64,000 bases of DNA from Colwellia sp. (GTDB lineage Bacteria; Pseudomonadota; Gammaproteobacteria; Enterobacterales; Alteromonadaceae): contig JABSOW010000005.1 of assembly GCA_013215465.1 (NCBI GenBank), positions 124,001-188,000 on the forward strand. Direction: 5' to 3'. The position numbers and the translations under genes are program-made. The notes beneath the pieces were generated by a model. It worked only from the letters and a program-made list of their open reading frames with translations, was not told where the DNA came from and searched no databases. Shown here in pieces: positions 55,653 through 64,000 of this stretch. Every line of letters starts with the position of its first letter. The first letter of the stretch is position 1.

Positions 55653-57089
55653 GTGAAAACCGACACCAAAAATGACTTTGAAAATACATTCCAAGTAACT
55701 GATGAGCAGCCAGGTTCCATTTTGTATGTGCTGTTTATCGCTTCAGTTGCCGCAATCGGTGGCTTCTTGTTTGGCTTTGACTCTGGTGTTATCAATGGCA
55801 CCGTTACTGCGTTAGGCAATGCTTTTAATTCAAGCGATGTTTCTACCGGTTTTAATGTTGCGTCTGTTTTGTTAGGTTGCGCATTGGGTGCTTTAGCGGC
55901 AGGCCCGTTATCTGATCATTATGGGCGTAAAGCAATTATGATCATCACTGCGGTTATTTTTGCCATTAGCGCATTTGGCTCGGGCATTTCGGATAGTTCT
56001 ATTGAATTCATTCTCTATCGATTATTTGGTGGTTTAGGTATTGGTGCCGCGTCTGTTTTAGCGCCAGCCTACATTGCAGAAGTTGCACCGGCAGCCATCC
56101 GTGGTCGCTTGGCTACCCTGCAACAATTGGCTATCGTTTTAGGTTTATTTACTGCCTTTTTAAGTAACTACCTAATAGCCACTGCAGCAGGTGGTGCTGA
56201 AGGTGTTTTTATGCTTGATATTGCCGCATGGCGTTGGATGTTTTGGGTTGAACTTATTCCTGCAATATTATTTTTTGTTGGTGTGTTATTTATTCCTGAA
56301 TCACCACGTTATCTAGTTGCTCAAGGAAAAATAGCGCAGGCTAGACGCATTTTTAAAAAAATCAATGGTACTGACGCTAGCCAACAAATAGAAAAAGTAC
56401 AAGCGTCATTACATAGCGATAAAAAAACCAGCATTAGAGATCTGTTTATCGAAGGACAGAAAAAAATTCATCCGATTATTTGGGTCGGTATCGCCCTTTC
56501 GGTATTTCAACAATTTGTCGGTATCAATGTCGTTTTTTATTACGGTTCAGAAATTTGGCAAGCTGCAGGTTTTGACGAATCTCAGTCTTTATTGATAAAT
56601 GTACTTACGGGCACTACGAATATTATATCAACCTTCATTGCTATCGCATTAGTGGATAAAATCGGTCGTAAACCATTACTGCTTGTTGGTAGCGTTGGTA
56701 TGTTTATCAGCTTAGGCGCATTAACGTATATTTTTGGTACCGCAGGCTTTGATGAAGTAGGTAAATTAGCGTTAACAGGCAATATGGGCACCTTCGCCTT
56801 AATTATGGCAAATTTATTTGTCGTATTTTTTGGACTAAGTTGGGGACCTATTGTTTGGGTGTTATTAGGCGAAATGTTTAATAATCGTATTCGTGGTGCG
56901 GCACTGGCCATTGCGGCAAGTGCACAGTGGTTAGCTAATTTCACCATCACTATGACCTTTCCTATTTTATTAGGCAGTGTTGGTTTGTCAGGGGCTTATG
57001 GTTTATATGCCATTTCTGCATTTATTAGTATTTTCTTTGTTATTAAATACATTAAAGAAACACGTGGTCTTCAATTAGAAGATATATAA
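55653..57089 (+). CDS. MFS sugar porter
   Basis: Inner-membrane sugar:proton symporter of the major facilitator superfamily, 478 residues with twelve predicted transmembrane helices. Sugar-porter signatures are GFLFGFDSGVINGTV near the N-terminus, the DRXGRR-like loop HYGRKAIMI, PESPRYLVAQGK (about 216-227), and QQFVGINVVFYYGSEI in helix 7. GTG start with AAGGA upstream. It follows FecR by about 190 bp, so it may be part of the same uptake route. Substrate likely a hexose or pentose. Confidence 0.94.
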   Translation: MKTDTKNDFENTFQVTDEQPGSILYVLFIASVAAIGGFLFGFDSGVINGTVTALGNAFNSSDVSTGFNVASVLLGCALGALAAGPLSDHYGRKAIMIITAVIFAISAFGSGISDSSIEFILYRLFGGLGIGAASVLAPAYIAEVAPAAIRGRLATLQQLAIVLGLFTAFLSNYLIATAAGGAEGVFMLDIAAWRWMFWVELIPAILFFVGVLFIPESPRYLVAQGKIAQARRIFKKINGTDASQQIEKVQASLHSDKKTSIRDLFIEGQKKIHPIIWVGIALSVFQQFVGINVVFYYGSEIWQAAGFDESQSLLINVLTGTTNIISTFIAIALVDKIGRKPLLLVGSVGMFISLGALTYIFGTAGFDEVGKLALTGNMGTFALIMANLFVVFFGLSWGPIVWVLLGEMFNNRIRGAALAIAASAQWLANFTITMTFPILLGSVGLSGAYGLYAISAFISIFFVIKYIKETRGLQLEDI

Positions 57090-57117
57090 TAGCCGTTTGT
57101 TAGATTGGTAAAATGCC

Positions 57118-57155
57118 AAGTGAAGTAATGAATTGACTAATTTATTACTTCACTT
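57118..57155. terminator. Bidirectional terminator between the sugar porter and TetR genes
   Basis: AAGTGAAGTAAT and ATTACTTCACTT form a perfect 12-bp stem with a 14-base loop. It lies between the convergent MFS and TetR genes, and the TetR stop codon (57150-57152) is inside the right arm. Confidence 0.72.
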
Positions 57156-57803
57156 AGTATTAGTATCGGGTGATTTTCCGCATTCACCGGCAGGAATATC
57201 ACCATGTTCAATTAACCATAAGAAACTTTGCAGCGAGATGTCTATCATGTTTTCAGCTTCTTTTGCCCACGGTTTTCTATAACCAATAAAAATAGTATGC
57301 CCTTCAAGCGATGCCGTAATAAAAATACTTAAACGCTGTGCCTGGCACTCATTTAGTTTAGGATTAATCTCTCTAATAACATCGGCAACTAATACACGGT
57401 ACTTACCATACATACGATCCATAATTTTACTTATGTGTTTGTCATGATTGGCCATACTCCAAAGTTCAGGGAAAAAAACGGTGGTATGCTTAGTTTTAAT
57501 ATCTTTTAATACTGTTTTTATTATTTTTATGAATTGCTCTTTAGGGGCGTATTGTCCTCTAAACTTTTCAAATGCATCTAAATAATTTTGAATAACTTTA
57601 TCAAGCAGTGCCTCTAATAATTTATCTTTAGAGGGAAAATAGTATTGTAAATTACCGACACTGACACCCGCTTTAGTTGCTACTTTACGCATTGAAAAAT
57701 TGTGGTAACCACTATCTATCAACAACTGTTCAGCAGCCGCTAAAATAAGCTTTATTCGCTTTTCACCCTTGCTATAACCCTTGGCAGCGGTTTTGTAAGT
57801 CAC
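57150..57803 (-). CDS. TetR-family transcriptional regulator
   Basis: A dimeric repressor-type protein of about 217 residues. The helix-turn-helix is ILAAAEQLLIDSGYHNFSMR followed by KVATKAGVSVGNLQYYFPSK, typical of the BetI/AcrR type. I choose the GTG at 57803, preceded by AAGGA at a five-base distance, over an upstream start at 57869 which would add 22 residues lacking family similarity. It is divergent from the TonB receptor at 58181, its likely target. Confidence 0.9.
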   Translation of the reverse strand: MTYKTAAKGYSKGEKRIKLILAAAEQLLIDSGYHNFSMRKVATKAGVSVGNLQYYFPSKDKLLEALLDKVIQNYLDAFEKFRGQYAPKEQFIKIIKTVLKDIKTKHTTVFFPELWSMANHDKHISKIMDRMYGKYRVLVADVIREINPKLNECQAQRLSIFITASLEGHTIFIGYRKPWAKEAENMIDISLQSFLWLIEHGDIPAGECGKSPDTNTK

Positions 57804-58180
57804 ATTAATCCTTTTTCGTGTATCACTAATTAATAAATATCTATGTTGTCTATAATAAATCAATTTCACCTAGAGTTAAATAAATTTCAGGTTGTTTTTT
57901 TTAGTACTTAATTGTATGAAATAAAAGAATAAAAAGTGTATTTTAATTTCATTAAAATAAAATACGTTCGCACTAATAAAAAAATACACTTGACCTAATT
58001 AATGCTTTGTTCTACAGTTGATTAACGCATTGACTTGTTCGGAAAATGAACGGAAAGTGCCGCTTTGATAATAAAGAAAATAGAAGGCAAAGCAAAAAGT
58101 GAGTTAGCACCTTGAAAATAATTACAAAGCTAACACTCTGTTAATTAATAATAAATTTAGTTTATTTTGGGGAAAACAAG
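57804..58180. promoter_or_regulatory. Divergent TetR/TonB-receptor promoter region
   Basis: A 377-bp AT-rich spacer. TTGACC (57990-57995) and TACAGT (58013-58018) are 17 bases apart and form a plausible promoter for the TonB receptor. Just downstream, GTTCGGAAAATGAAC (about 58038-58052) is an interrupted inverted repeat (GTTC/GAAC) suited to a TetR dimer. Which repressor binds is not shown by sequence. Confidence 0.45.
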
Positions 58181-60547
58181 ATGTTTAAGAAATCAAAACT
58201 GGTTGTTTCAGTTGCCGCCTGTTTAGGTGTTTTTTCAGCAGGGGTATCGGCCTCTGTTATTGAAAAAATAGAAATAACGGCTCAAAAACGAGTGCAACCA
58301 TTACAGTCGGTTGGTATTGCCGTGACTGCATTAACTGGCGATCAAATGGATGCGCTTGGTATGGAAAATGCCCAGGAAGTTACCGCAATGGCGCCAGGCG
58401 TTACCACCATCCAACCTAATGGACCATCGTCATTTTTTGTTAGTATTCGTGGCGTTGGTCAAAATGACTTCTCCGGCGACCATCAAGAATCTCCTGTCGC
58501 TATTTATCTTGATGAAGCTTATATCAGTGCCGCATCTGGTGCCGGCTTCCAATTGTTTGATATGGAGCGTGTCGAAGTTTTACGCGGTCCTCAGGGTACT
58601 TTATTTGGTCGTAATGCCACGGGTGGTCTGGTGCATTATATTTCAAAAAAACCCACTAGCGATTTTGAAGGTTATGCTAGTTTAATGCTTGGTGCTTATA
58701 ACCAACGTAAATTTGAAGGTGCCGTGGGTGGTGGCTTAACTGAAAATATTTCAGGGCGTTTATCATTTGTTAATAATGAACATGATGGCTATATTGATAA
58801 CCGTATTGGCACAGACCTTAATAACGGCAATGATTGGGGCTTAAGAGCACAATTATTGATTGAGAGTTTTGAAAATGTTAATTGGTTGTTAAGTGTACGC
58901 GCAGGCGATCAAGATATTAACTCTGGTTTTTTTGAGCATAGTTCCGCACGTTTAAACCCTACCACAGGTTTAGGTGAAGACTTCGATGGCTTAGATTTAC
59001 AAGGGACAGGTGATTCTTTAGCGCCATCTTATCAAGATACTGACAATGATGTCCATGCAGGTGCTTACAATGTTATTGGCCACAACAGATTAGAAACAAC
59101 GGGTATTACCAATAATATTTCATGGGATTTTGATGAATTTGAGATAACGTCTATTACTGATTACTCAACCCTTAAAAAAGATTACCTTGAAGACTCCGAT
59201 GCGTCACCCAATGACTTTTTCGCATTTTTCTTGAAAAGTGATTTAAAGCAGTTTTCGCAAGAAATTCGTGTCTCTGGTTTTACCGACACGGTTGATTGGG
59301 TTGTTGGTGCCTTTTATCTTGATATTGAAGGTGAATTTTCCAACGGTGGTGCAGCGCAAAACTTTTTCTCAGCGCAATTTCCAGGATTTGGCCTTAATGA
59401 TCCATCGTTAAATCACCTCGGTTTAAATACCCCTTTTGAGACAGAAACCAAAACTACAGCCTTATTTGCCCAAGGTGAATTCGACATTACTGAAACATTA
59501 TCATTCACTGCAGGCATTCGTTGGTCTAATGAGAAAAAAGACACTGATTTAACTACGTATTTCTCGCTATTTGACTCTCCTACTAATTCTAATGTTGTTT
59601 CAAATGATGCCTTTGGTTTAGGCACTAATATTGATTATTTCCATTATGGCTCAGCGGGTGCTGGCGCTGGCGGTTTAGGTGAAGTGTTTGGTTTAACTGA
59701 TCAAGGCAGCTATGAATCGATTGATGACAATTTAATTACCGGTAAATTGCAACTTGACTGGCAAGTGGATAAAGAAACCTTGGTTTATTTAGGTTTTAAC
59801 CGTGGGGTAAAAGCAGGTGGTTATAACGCACCTGTTGACCCAACAGATCTGATCGATGGTAATTCGCTAAATGGTAGCGTTGAAAATATGAGGTTTGATG
59901 AAGAAATTTTAAATGCTTATGAATTAGGTCTTAAGTGGTCTTCAGCAGATGACAAATTAAGAATTAACAGTGCTGTTTATTATTACGATTATCAAGATTA
60001 TCAAGCGTTTAGGTTAGAGGGGTTGACAACGTTTGTCTTTAATACTGATTCAACGGTTAAAGGTGCTGAAATTGAAGTTCAAGCAAATCCGCTAGAAGGT
60101 TTAGATATTATCGCCGGTGTTGCCTATATCGATAATGTTGTTGAAGATGCCTTTAGACAACCCGATGGTGAATTGCTTGATAGACGCGCAATTATGACGC
60201 CTGAATGGAATGCCAATGCCTTAGTACGTTATGAGTGGGATGTTATGGACGGTTTTATGGCGGTTCAACTTGATGCTACATACTTATCAGAGCATTATTT
60301 TCAACTTAAAAATGCGCCTGTAGGCCTTCAAGACGGATATATTCTCTCTAATGCGCGTATATCTTATACCAATGCTGAAGATACTTGGACCGTAGCTGCT
60401 TTCGTTAAAAACCTAGCTGATAAAGAGTATAGAACGATGGCGTTAGATTTATCAGGTTCTCCGGCACAAGCTGGCTTTGGTTTAACTGAAAGCTACTATG
60501 GTACGCCTCGCTGGTGGGGAGTTTCCTTTAAGTATAAATTTGAATAA
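58181..60547 (+). CDS. TonB-dependent receptor
   Basis: Outer-membrane transporter, 788 residues. Signal peptide (KSKLVVSVAACLGVFSAG), TonB box region (IEKIEITAQKR), plug domain with RGPQGTLFGRNATGGLVHYI near 140-160 and a beta-barrel ending in KYKFE. The plug has the GRNATGG string common in the large Alteromonadales receptor family for organic substrates. It is followed by a hairpin (60572-60599) and by an aldehyde dehydrogenase, which points to uptake of a compound whose breakdown yields an aldehyde. Confidence 0.94.
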   Translation: MFKKSKLVVSVAACLGVFSAGVSASVIEKIEITAQKRVQPLQSVGIAVTALTGDQMDALGMENAQEVTAMAPGVTTIQPNGPSSFFVSIRGVGQNDFSGDHQESPVAIYLDEAYISAASGAGFQLFDMERVEVLRGPQGTLFGRNATGGLVHYISKKPTSDFEGYASLMLGAYNQRKFEGAVGGGLTENISGRLSFVNNEHDGYIDNRIGTDLNNGNDWGLRAQLLIESFENVNWLLSVRAGDQDINSGFFEHSSARLNPTTGLGEDFDGLDLQGTGDSLAPSYQDTDNDVHAGAYNVIGHNRLETTGITNNISWDFDEFEITSITDYSTLKKDYLEDSDASPNDFFAFFLKSDLKQFSQEIRVSGFTDTVDWVVGAFYLDIEGEFSNGGAAQNFFSAQFPGFGLNDPSLNHLGLNTPFETETKTTALFAQGEFDITETLSFTAGIRWSNEKKDTDLTTYFSLFDSPTNSNVVSNDAFGLGTNIDYFHYGSAGAGAGGLGEVFGLTDQGSYESIDDNLITGKLQLDWQVDKETLVYLGFNRGVKAGGYNAPVDPTDLIDGNSLNGSVENMRFDEEILNAYELGLKWSSADDKLRINSAVYYYDYQDYQAFRLEGLTTFVFNTDSTVKGAEIEVQANPLEGLDIIAGVAYIDNVVEDAFRQPDGELLDRRAIMTPEWNANALVRYEWDVMDGFMAVQLDATYLSEHYFQLKNAPVGLQDGYILSNARISYTNAEDTWTVAAFVKNLADKEYRTMALDLSGSPAQAGFGLTESYYGTPRWWGVSFKYKFE

Positions 60548-60571
60548 TTAGCGATTAATTATTGGTTTACC

Positions 60572-60599
60572 CCCTTTAGTTCATTAGATAACTAAAGGG
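60572..60599 (+). terminator. Hairpin between the receptor and aldehyde dehydrogenase genes
   Basis: CCCTTTAGTT and AACTAAAGGG form a perfect 10-bp stem with an 8-base loop but no T-run. It may be a weak terminator or an RNA-processing site that sets different levels for the two genes. Confidence 0.5.
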
Positions 60600-60652
60600 A
60601 AAGTATGTAACGTTATTCAAGAACTAGGTTGTTATAACCTTGAGAGAAAATT

Positions 60653-62059
60653 ATGAGTCAATATAAAATGTTAGTGGCAGGCGAGCTAGTTGAAGGGAGC
60701 GCCACCTTAGATGTTATTAATCCAGCCACTGCAGAGGTTTTTACTACTGTCCCAAGAGCAAATGAAGCGGATGTGATGAAGGCCGTTGCTGCCGCAAAAA
60801 GCGCACAAAAACTGTGGAAAAATGTCGCCGAATCAGAGCGCAGGGCTATTGTTAATAAAATTGCCGATGCCATCGCTGAAAATGCGGAAGCGCTAGCGAA
60901 AGCGATTACCTTAGAGCAAGGAAAAGTATTAGATTTTGCGCGCATAGAAGTACAATTTGCCGAAGATTTTTGTCGTTCATTAGCCTCACACGAATTTCCC
61001 GTTAAGATATTAGAAGAAACGGCAACGAACCGAGTTGAAGAACATCGCAATCCACTTGGTGTTGTTGCTGCTATTATTCCTTGGAATTTCCCATTATTAA
61101 TCGCCGCTTATAAATTATCTCCTGCGCTGGTCACGGGTAATGCCATTATTTTAAAGCCGGCACCAACAACACCTGTTGCCACACTTATGCTGGGACAGAT
61201 CATTGCTGACATTGTGCCAAAAGGTTTGGTCAGTATTATTGTTGATGATAATGATTTAGGTCCGGTACTAACGTCACATCCGGATATCGCTAAAATTTCA
61301 TTTACCGGCTCTACGCCTACGGGTAAAGCTATTATGAAAAGTGCGGCGGATACCATGAAACGCCTAACACTAGAGCTTGGCGGTAATGATGCGGCAATTG
61401 TGCTTGATGATGCCGATCCAAAAACCATTGCCCCTGGTATTTTTGGCAGTGCATTTATCAATAGTGGTCAAGTGTGTATTGCCCTTAAACGCTTATATGT
61501 ACATGAAGCTGTTTATGATGAACTCTGTGATGAAATAGCAACATTAGCAAAAAACGCTGTAGTTGGTAATGGTATGGAAAAAGGTGTGCAATTTGGACCG
61601 GTACAAAATAAGGCCCAGTACGAAAAAGTGCTTTCTTATATTGAAGCAGGTAAAGCACAAGGTACGGTGATCGCCGGTGGCGAGGCACCAAATCAACCAG
61701 GTTATGTTATTCCACTAACCGTTATAAAAGATTTACATGATGGTTGTAGTTTAGTTGACGAAGAGCCCTTTGGCCCAGTACTTCCTATTATTAAATATTC
61801 TGATTTAGATGAGGTAATTGCCAGTGCTAATAACAGCAAAATGGGTTTAGGGGGCTCTGTATGGTCATCTAATCTTGAGCGAGCATCAAAAGTGGCTGCT
61901 CAGTTAGAGACAGGGACGGTGTGGATCAATCAACATTGTGCTTTTGGCCCGCAAATACATATGGCACCCGCTAAAGAGTCGGGCATAGGTGCAGAGTGGG
62001 GCAAGGAAGGGGTTAAGGAGTTCACCGCTTGCAAAGTAATCAATATAAATAAGGCGTAA
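60653..62059 (+). CDS. NAD(P)-dependent aldehyde dehydrogenase
   Basis: Oxidises an aldehyde to the acid in the cytosol, 468 residues. The dinucleotide fold shows IPWNFPLLIAAYKLSPAL and ISFTGSTPTGKAIM. The catalytic glutamate is in LTLELGGNDAAIV (about residue 239) and the catalytic cysteine in NSGQVCIALKRLYV (about 273). The C-terminal EEPFGPVLPIIKY is standard. It is closest in style to succinate-semialdehyde/general aldehyde dehydrogenases, but the substrate cannot be named. Downstream of the TonB receptor. Confidence 0.94.
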   Translation: MSQYKMLVAGELVEGSATLDVINPATAEVFTTVPRANEADVMKAVAAAKSAQKLWKNVAESERRAIVNKIADAIAENAEALAKAITLEQGKVLDFARIEVQFAEDFCRSLASHEFPVKILEETATNRVEEHRNPLGVVAAIIPWNFPLLIAAYKLSPALVTGNAIILKPAPTTPVATLMLGQIIADIVPKGLVSIIVDDNDLGPVLTSHPDIAKISFTGSTPTGKAIMKSAADTMKRLTLELGGNDAAIVLDDADPKTIAPGIFGSAFINSGQVCIALKRLYVHEAVYDELCDEIATLAKNAVVGNGMEKGVQFGPVQNKAQYEKVLSYIEAGKAQGTVIAGGEAPNQPGYVIPLTVIKDLHDGCSLVDEEPFGPVLPIIKYSDLDEVIASANNSKMGLGGSVWSSNLERASKVAAQLETGTVWINQHCAFGPQIHMAPAKESGIGAEWGKEGVKEFTACKVININKA

Positions 62060-62071
62060 ATGTTAAATATA

Positions 62072-62104
62072 TTTGGCTTTATTGCTCGGTGCGATAAAGC
62101 CAAA
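62072..62104. terminator. Hairpin after the aldehyde dehydrogenase
   Basis: TTTGGCTTTAT and ATAAAGCCAAA form an 11-bp stem with an 11-base loop just after the stop codon. A T-run does not follow on the plus strand, so efficiency is uncertain. Confidence 0.45.
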
Positions 62105-62125
62105 AAGTTGTATTCTCTTTATGTT

Positions 62126-62390
62126 ATACCAATTACACTAATTAATTGCTCAGCTTAGAGTTACATTAGCGAGCTTAGAACAAACAAAATGAGTTAAACA
62201 TAGTTATTCTATATTTCATTAATTTTGAGCCGTTATCAGTTCGCTAATGAACTCCCAAGGGGCGAGTTTAAAAGGCTTATATGCGGCGTTATTGATTTCG
62301 ACAAGGGAATAACCATTCTCTTTAATCAATGCCTTGCCTCTAAGCCTTTTAGCTCTCGCTAAGTGGTCAATTAATTAATGTACTTGGTAT
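62126..62390. mobile_element. MITE-like element with ATACCAAT terminal repeats (265 bp)
   Basis: Bounded by imperfect 23-bp inverted repeats (ATACCAATTACACTAATTA... and ...TTAATGTACTTGGTAT, about 20 of 23 matching). Its right part, from GGGCGAGTTTAAAAGGC to TCTCGCTAAG, is an inverted copy of the 25424-25584 interior. The left part is extra. No protein is encoded. The rest of this 489-bp intergenic gap (62060-62548) shows nothing recognisable. Confidence 0.75.
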
Positions 62391-62548
62391 TAGTTAATGT
62401 TCGTTGCATGTTTTTTGCCTTGTAGGTTTATGCGTTCTCTACAAGGTTTTTTTGTACTTTATTTTATCTAAAGTAGACCACTAGAAAGTATAAATAGGGT
62501 GAAAGTCATGTGGCTTGGCTCAAACTAGCGCAGGCATGTCACTCGCGG

Positions 62549-63796
62549 TTAGTCAATATTGTTTAATTTTTTTAATTGCTCACTCAGTACATCAACGGCA
62601 TTTTTATTATTTATTTTCCATATACCTAGCGGCTGTTCTGTCGTAATAACTACTTCTTTTTTATCAATAAAACTGCCATTAACAACAGGGCGTTGCGCGG
62701 AGCCAACAAGACGGTCTTTTTCCTGGTGCGCTAATATTTGATCTGGCCATGCCCGTCTTTCTTGCCAAAAAGGATGCTCTGGCCAACGAGATTCCATCTG
62801 ATAAAAGTCTCTTCCTACTCGAGCGAAACGGTAAAATAAGTGTTGTAAACGATCAAAATAGAATTTTTCGGCTAGCGCTTTGTTCTCTGGCTTATTCAGT
62901 ATGGTATTAATGACTACAGGGGCAATAAATGCCGCGGAAAGGGATAAGAAAATGCCACTACCCGACAGCGGATCGCCTGACATTGCCGCATCACCGACAC
63001 ATAAGTAACGATCTTTTATCGGGTATTTATTGAATAGCGGTGTGCTTGAGCGTGCTAATACTTTTCCTTCAGGCTCAATAAAAGGGGTGATATGATCTAG
63101 CTCTGGTCTTGACAATACCAGCTGATTAATAAAAGTTGAGAGTTTTTCTTTTCCAGAGCCAGTATTGCTTTTAGCGCTAACCGATACTTGAGTGAAAATA
63201 TTACCTTGGCCATTATTTGCTAACCACAACCAGCCACTTTCAATACTTATTGCTATCGCTTGTGGCGACATTAATTGTGTGTTTGACGTCTGCCAGTTTT
63301 GACAAATAGACAGAGAGTCAACGCCTCTTATATGTGAATCTTTAGAAAGTGGTGCCGCTCTGCCTCTTGCTTCGACAACAAAATCAGTGCGAAAGGTTTT
63401 TCCTGATTTACATGATATCAAGCAGGCAGTAGGATGGGTTGCTACTGTGGTTATGGTTTCAGGGTAAAAAGGGATATTGGCTGCGGCTAAATCTTTTAAT
63501 AATGCGCTATCAAAAGAGACTCTTCTGATCAGCCTTTCAGTATTGGCAGCACTGTGAATACCATTCCAACTTACACTACGAGGAATGGGTGAACTGATTT
63601 CTTTTAAAGTATGTTGTAAACCTAAAGTAGACAGCGCTTGAAATACTCGCTCTGAAAGGCCTTCAGTGACATTATGCGCTCTAATGTTGGCGATAACACA
63701 TACTTTGTAACCCATTTTAGCTAAGCCTATTGCGGTAACAATACCGGCAGGGCCGCAGCCAAGTACCGCTATTTCTGACTGTGATTGATTTATCAT
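62549..63796 (-). CDS. FAD-dependent oxidoreductase, PHBH/halogenase fold (LodB/QhpG-like candidate)
   Basis: A 415-residue flavoprotein. The Rossmann loop is LGCGPAGIVTAIGLAKMGY (12-30). The second FAD motif is CVGDAAMSGDPLSGSGIF (about 270-287), where Asp binds the ribityl chain. The segment SRWPEHPFWQERRAWPD near the C-terminus is reminiscent of flavoproteins that modify a partner protein's tryptophan (LodB, QhpG), but this is from memory. Its ATG overlaps the stop codon of the upstream gene by 4 bases (ATGA), so the two are coupled and probably act together. Confidence 0.75.
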   Translation of the reverse strand: MINQSQSEIAVLGCGPAGIVTAIGLAKMGYKVCVIANIRAHNVTEGLSERVFQALSTLGLQHTLKEISSPIPRSVSWNGIHSAANTERLIRRVSFDSALLKDLAAANIPFYPETITTVATHPTACLISCKSGKTFRTDFVVEARGRAAPLSKDSHIRGVDSLSICQNWQTSNTQLMSPQAIAISIESGWLWLANNGQGNIFTQVSVSAKSNTGSGKEKLSTFINQLVLSRPELDHITPFIEPEGKVLARSSTPLFNKYPIKDRYLCVGDAAMSGDPLSGSGIFLSLSAAFIAPVVINTILNKPENKALAEKFYFDRLQHLFYRFARVGRDFYQMESRWPEHPFWQERRAWPDQILAHQEKDRLVGSAQRPVVNGSFIDKKEVVITTEQPLGIWKINNKNAVDVLSEQLKKLNNID

Positions 63797-64000
63797 AATA
63801 ACACCCTGCTTTTGCTATTCGCTTGCGAGCCCTGATAACTGGATTTTTGTCTTAAGCTTTGCATAATAGCATCTTGTTCATAGTGTGGGTTTTGCGCTTT
63901 TATTTGCGTAATTGATGCGGTAACAGAGGCGCAGCCGATACTTGCACCAGCAGGGCCACAATGAGGTTTACCCGAATAACCACCAAAATCAGCTTGGCTG
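63793..64000 (-). CDS. Partial gene coupled to the FAD enzyme (C-terminal 68 aa visible)
   Basis: The frame runs off the right edge of the window, so only the last 68 codons are seen. They read SQADFGGYSGKPHCGPAG, then ASIGCASVTASITQIKAQNP, then a helical charged tail (HYEQDAIMQSLRQKSS) and stop TGA. Two cysteines lie eight residues apart in a glycine-rich context. The family is not recognised. The ATGA overlap with the FAD enzyme suggests the product is the substrate or partner of that enzyme. Confidence 0.6.
   Translation of the reverse strand, partial: SQADFGGYSGKPHCGPAGASIGCASVTASITQIKAQNPHYEQDAIMQSLRQKSSYQGSQANSKSRVLL

Overview
The window is an AT-rich chromosomal segment from a marine gammaproteobacterium, most likely Colwelliaceae (Colwellia or Thalassotalea-like, order Alteromonadales). 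That placement is inferred from the low GC content, the gene neighbourhoods (recQ beside yigI, srkA-dsbA, yihI-DUF2489-hemN), the many long TonB-dependent receptors, and the tandem proBA operon. No rRNA, phage, CRISPR array or complete insertion sequence was seen.

Positions 1-33 kb are mostly housekeeping. They carry proBA, a PlsC-type acyltransferase with a YbdG-like mechanosensitive channel, tesB, a DUF885 lipoprotein, recQ/yigI, srkA-dsbA, ccoG, hutGF, a peroxiredoxin-glutaredoxin hybrid, purU, yihI, hemN and DUF1285. Two decayed genes sit in this part. One is a TPR-membrane-GGDEF-like gene at 7.5-9.0 kb with three mapped lesions. The other is a thioredoxin-fold redoxin gene at 25.6-26.2 kb whose stop codon lies in the terminal repeat of a small MITE-like element. 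Between the first of these and the DUF885 gene is a cyclic-di-GMP-I riboswitch on the plus strand. It has its own near-consensus promoter but no evident downstream gene, and is followed by a segment complementary to its own aptamer core.

Positions 33-40 kb hold tRNA-His and tRNA-Pro behind a shared promoter, an unrecognised gene, a VC0807-type membrane protein, a PAS-PAS-GGDEF diguanylate cyclase, a MarR regulator and a BCCT transporter.

Positions 40-64 kb are an accessory nutrient-acquisition region. A TonB receptor is followed by a TPR-sulfotransferase. A minus-strand block (STN-type TonB receptor, flavin halogenase-like enzyme, SapC, DUF6445, Gfo/Idh oxidoreductase) is divergent from an ECF sigma factor/FecR pair and an MFS sugar porter. 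The layout suggests a surface-signalling uptake system for a carbohydrate-like compound. Next come a TetR regulator, another TonB receptor with an aldehyde dehydrogenase, and a PHBH/halogenase-fold FAD enzyme translationally coupled to a gene cut by the window edge.

At least three near-complete copies, one minimal copy and one decayed fragment of ATACCAAT-ended repeats are scattered from 25 to 62 kb.
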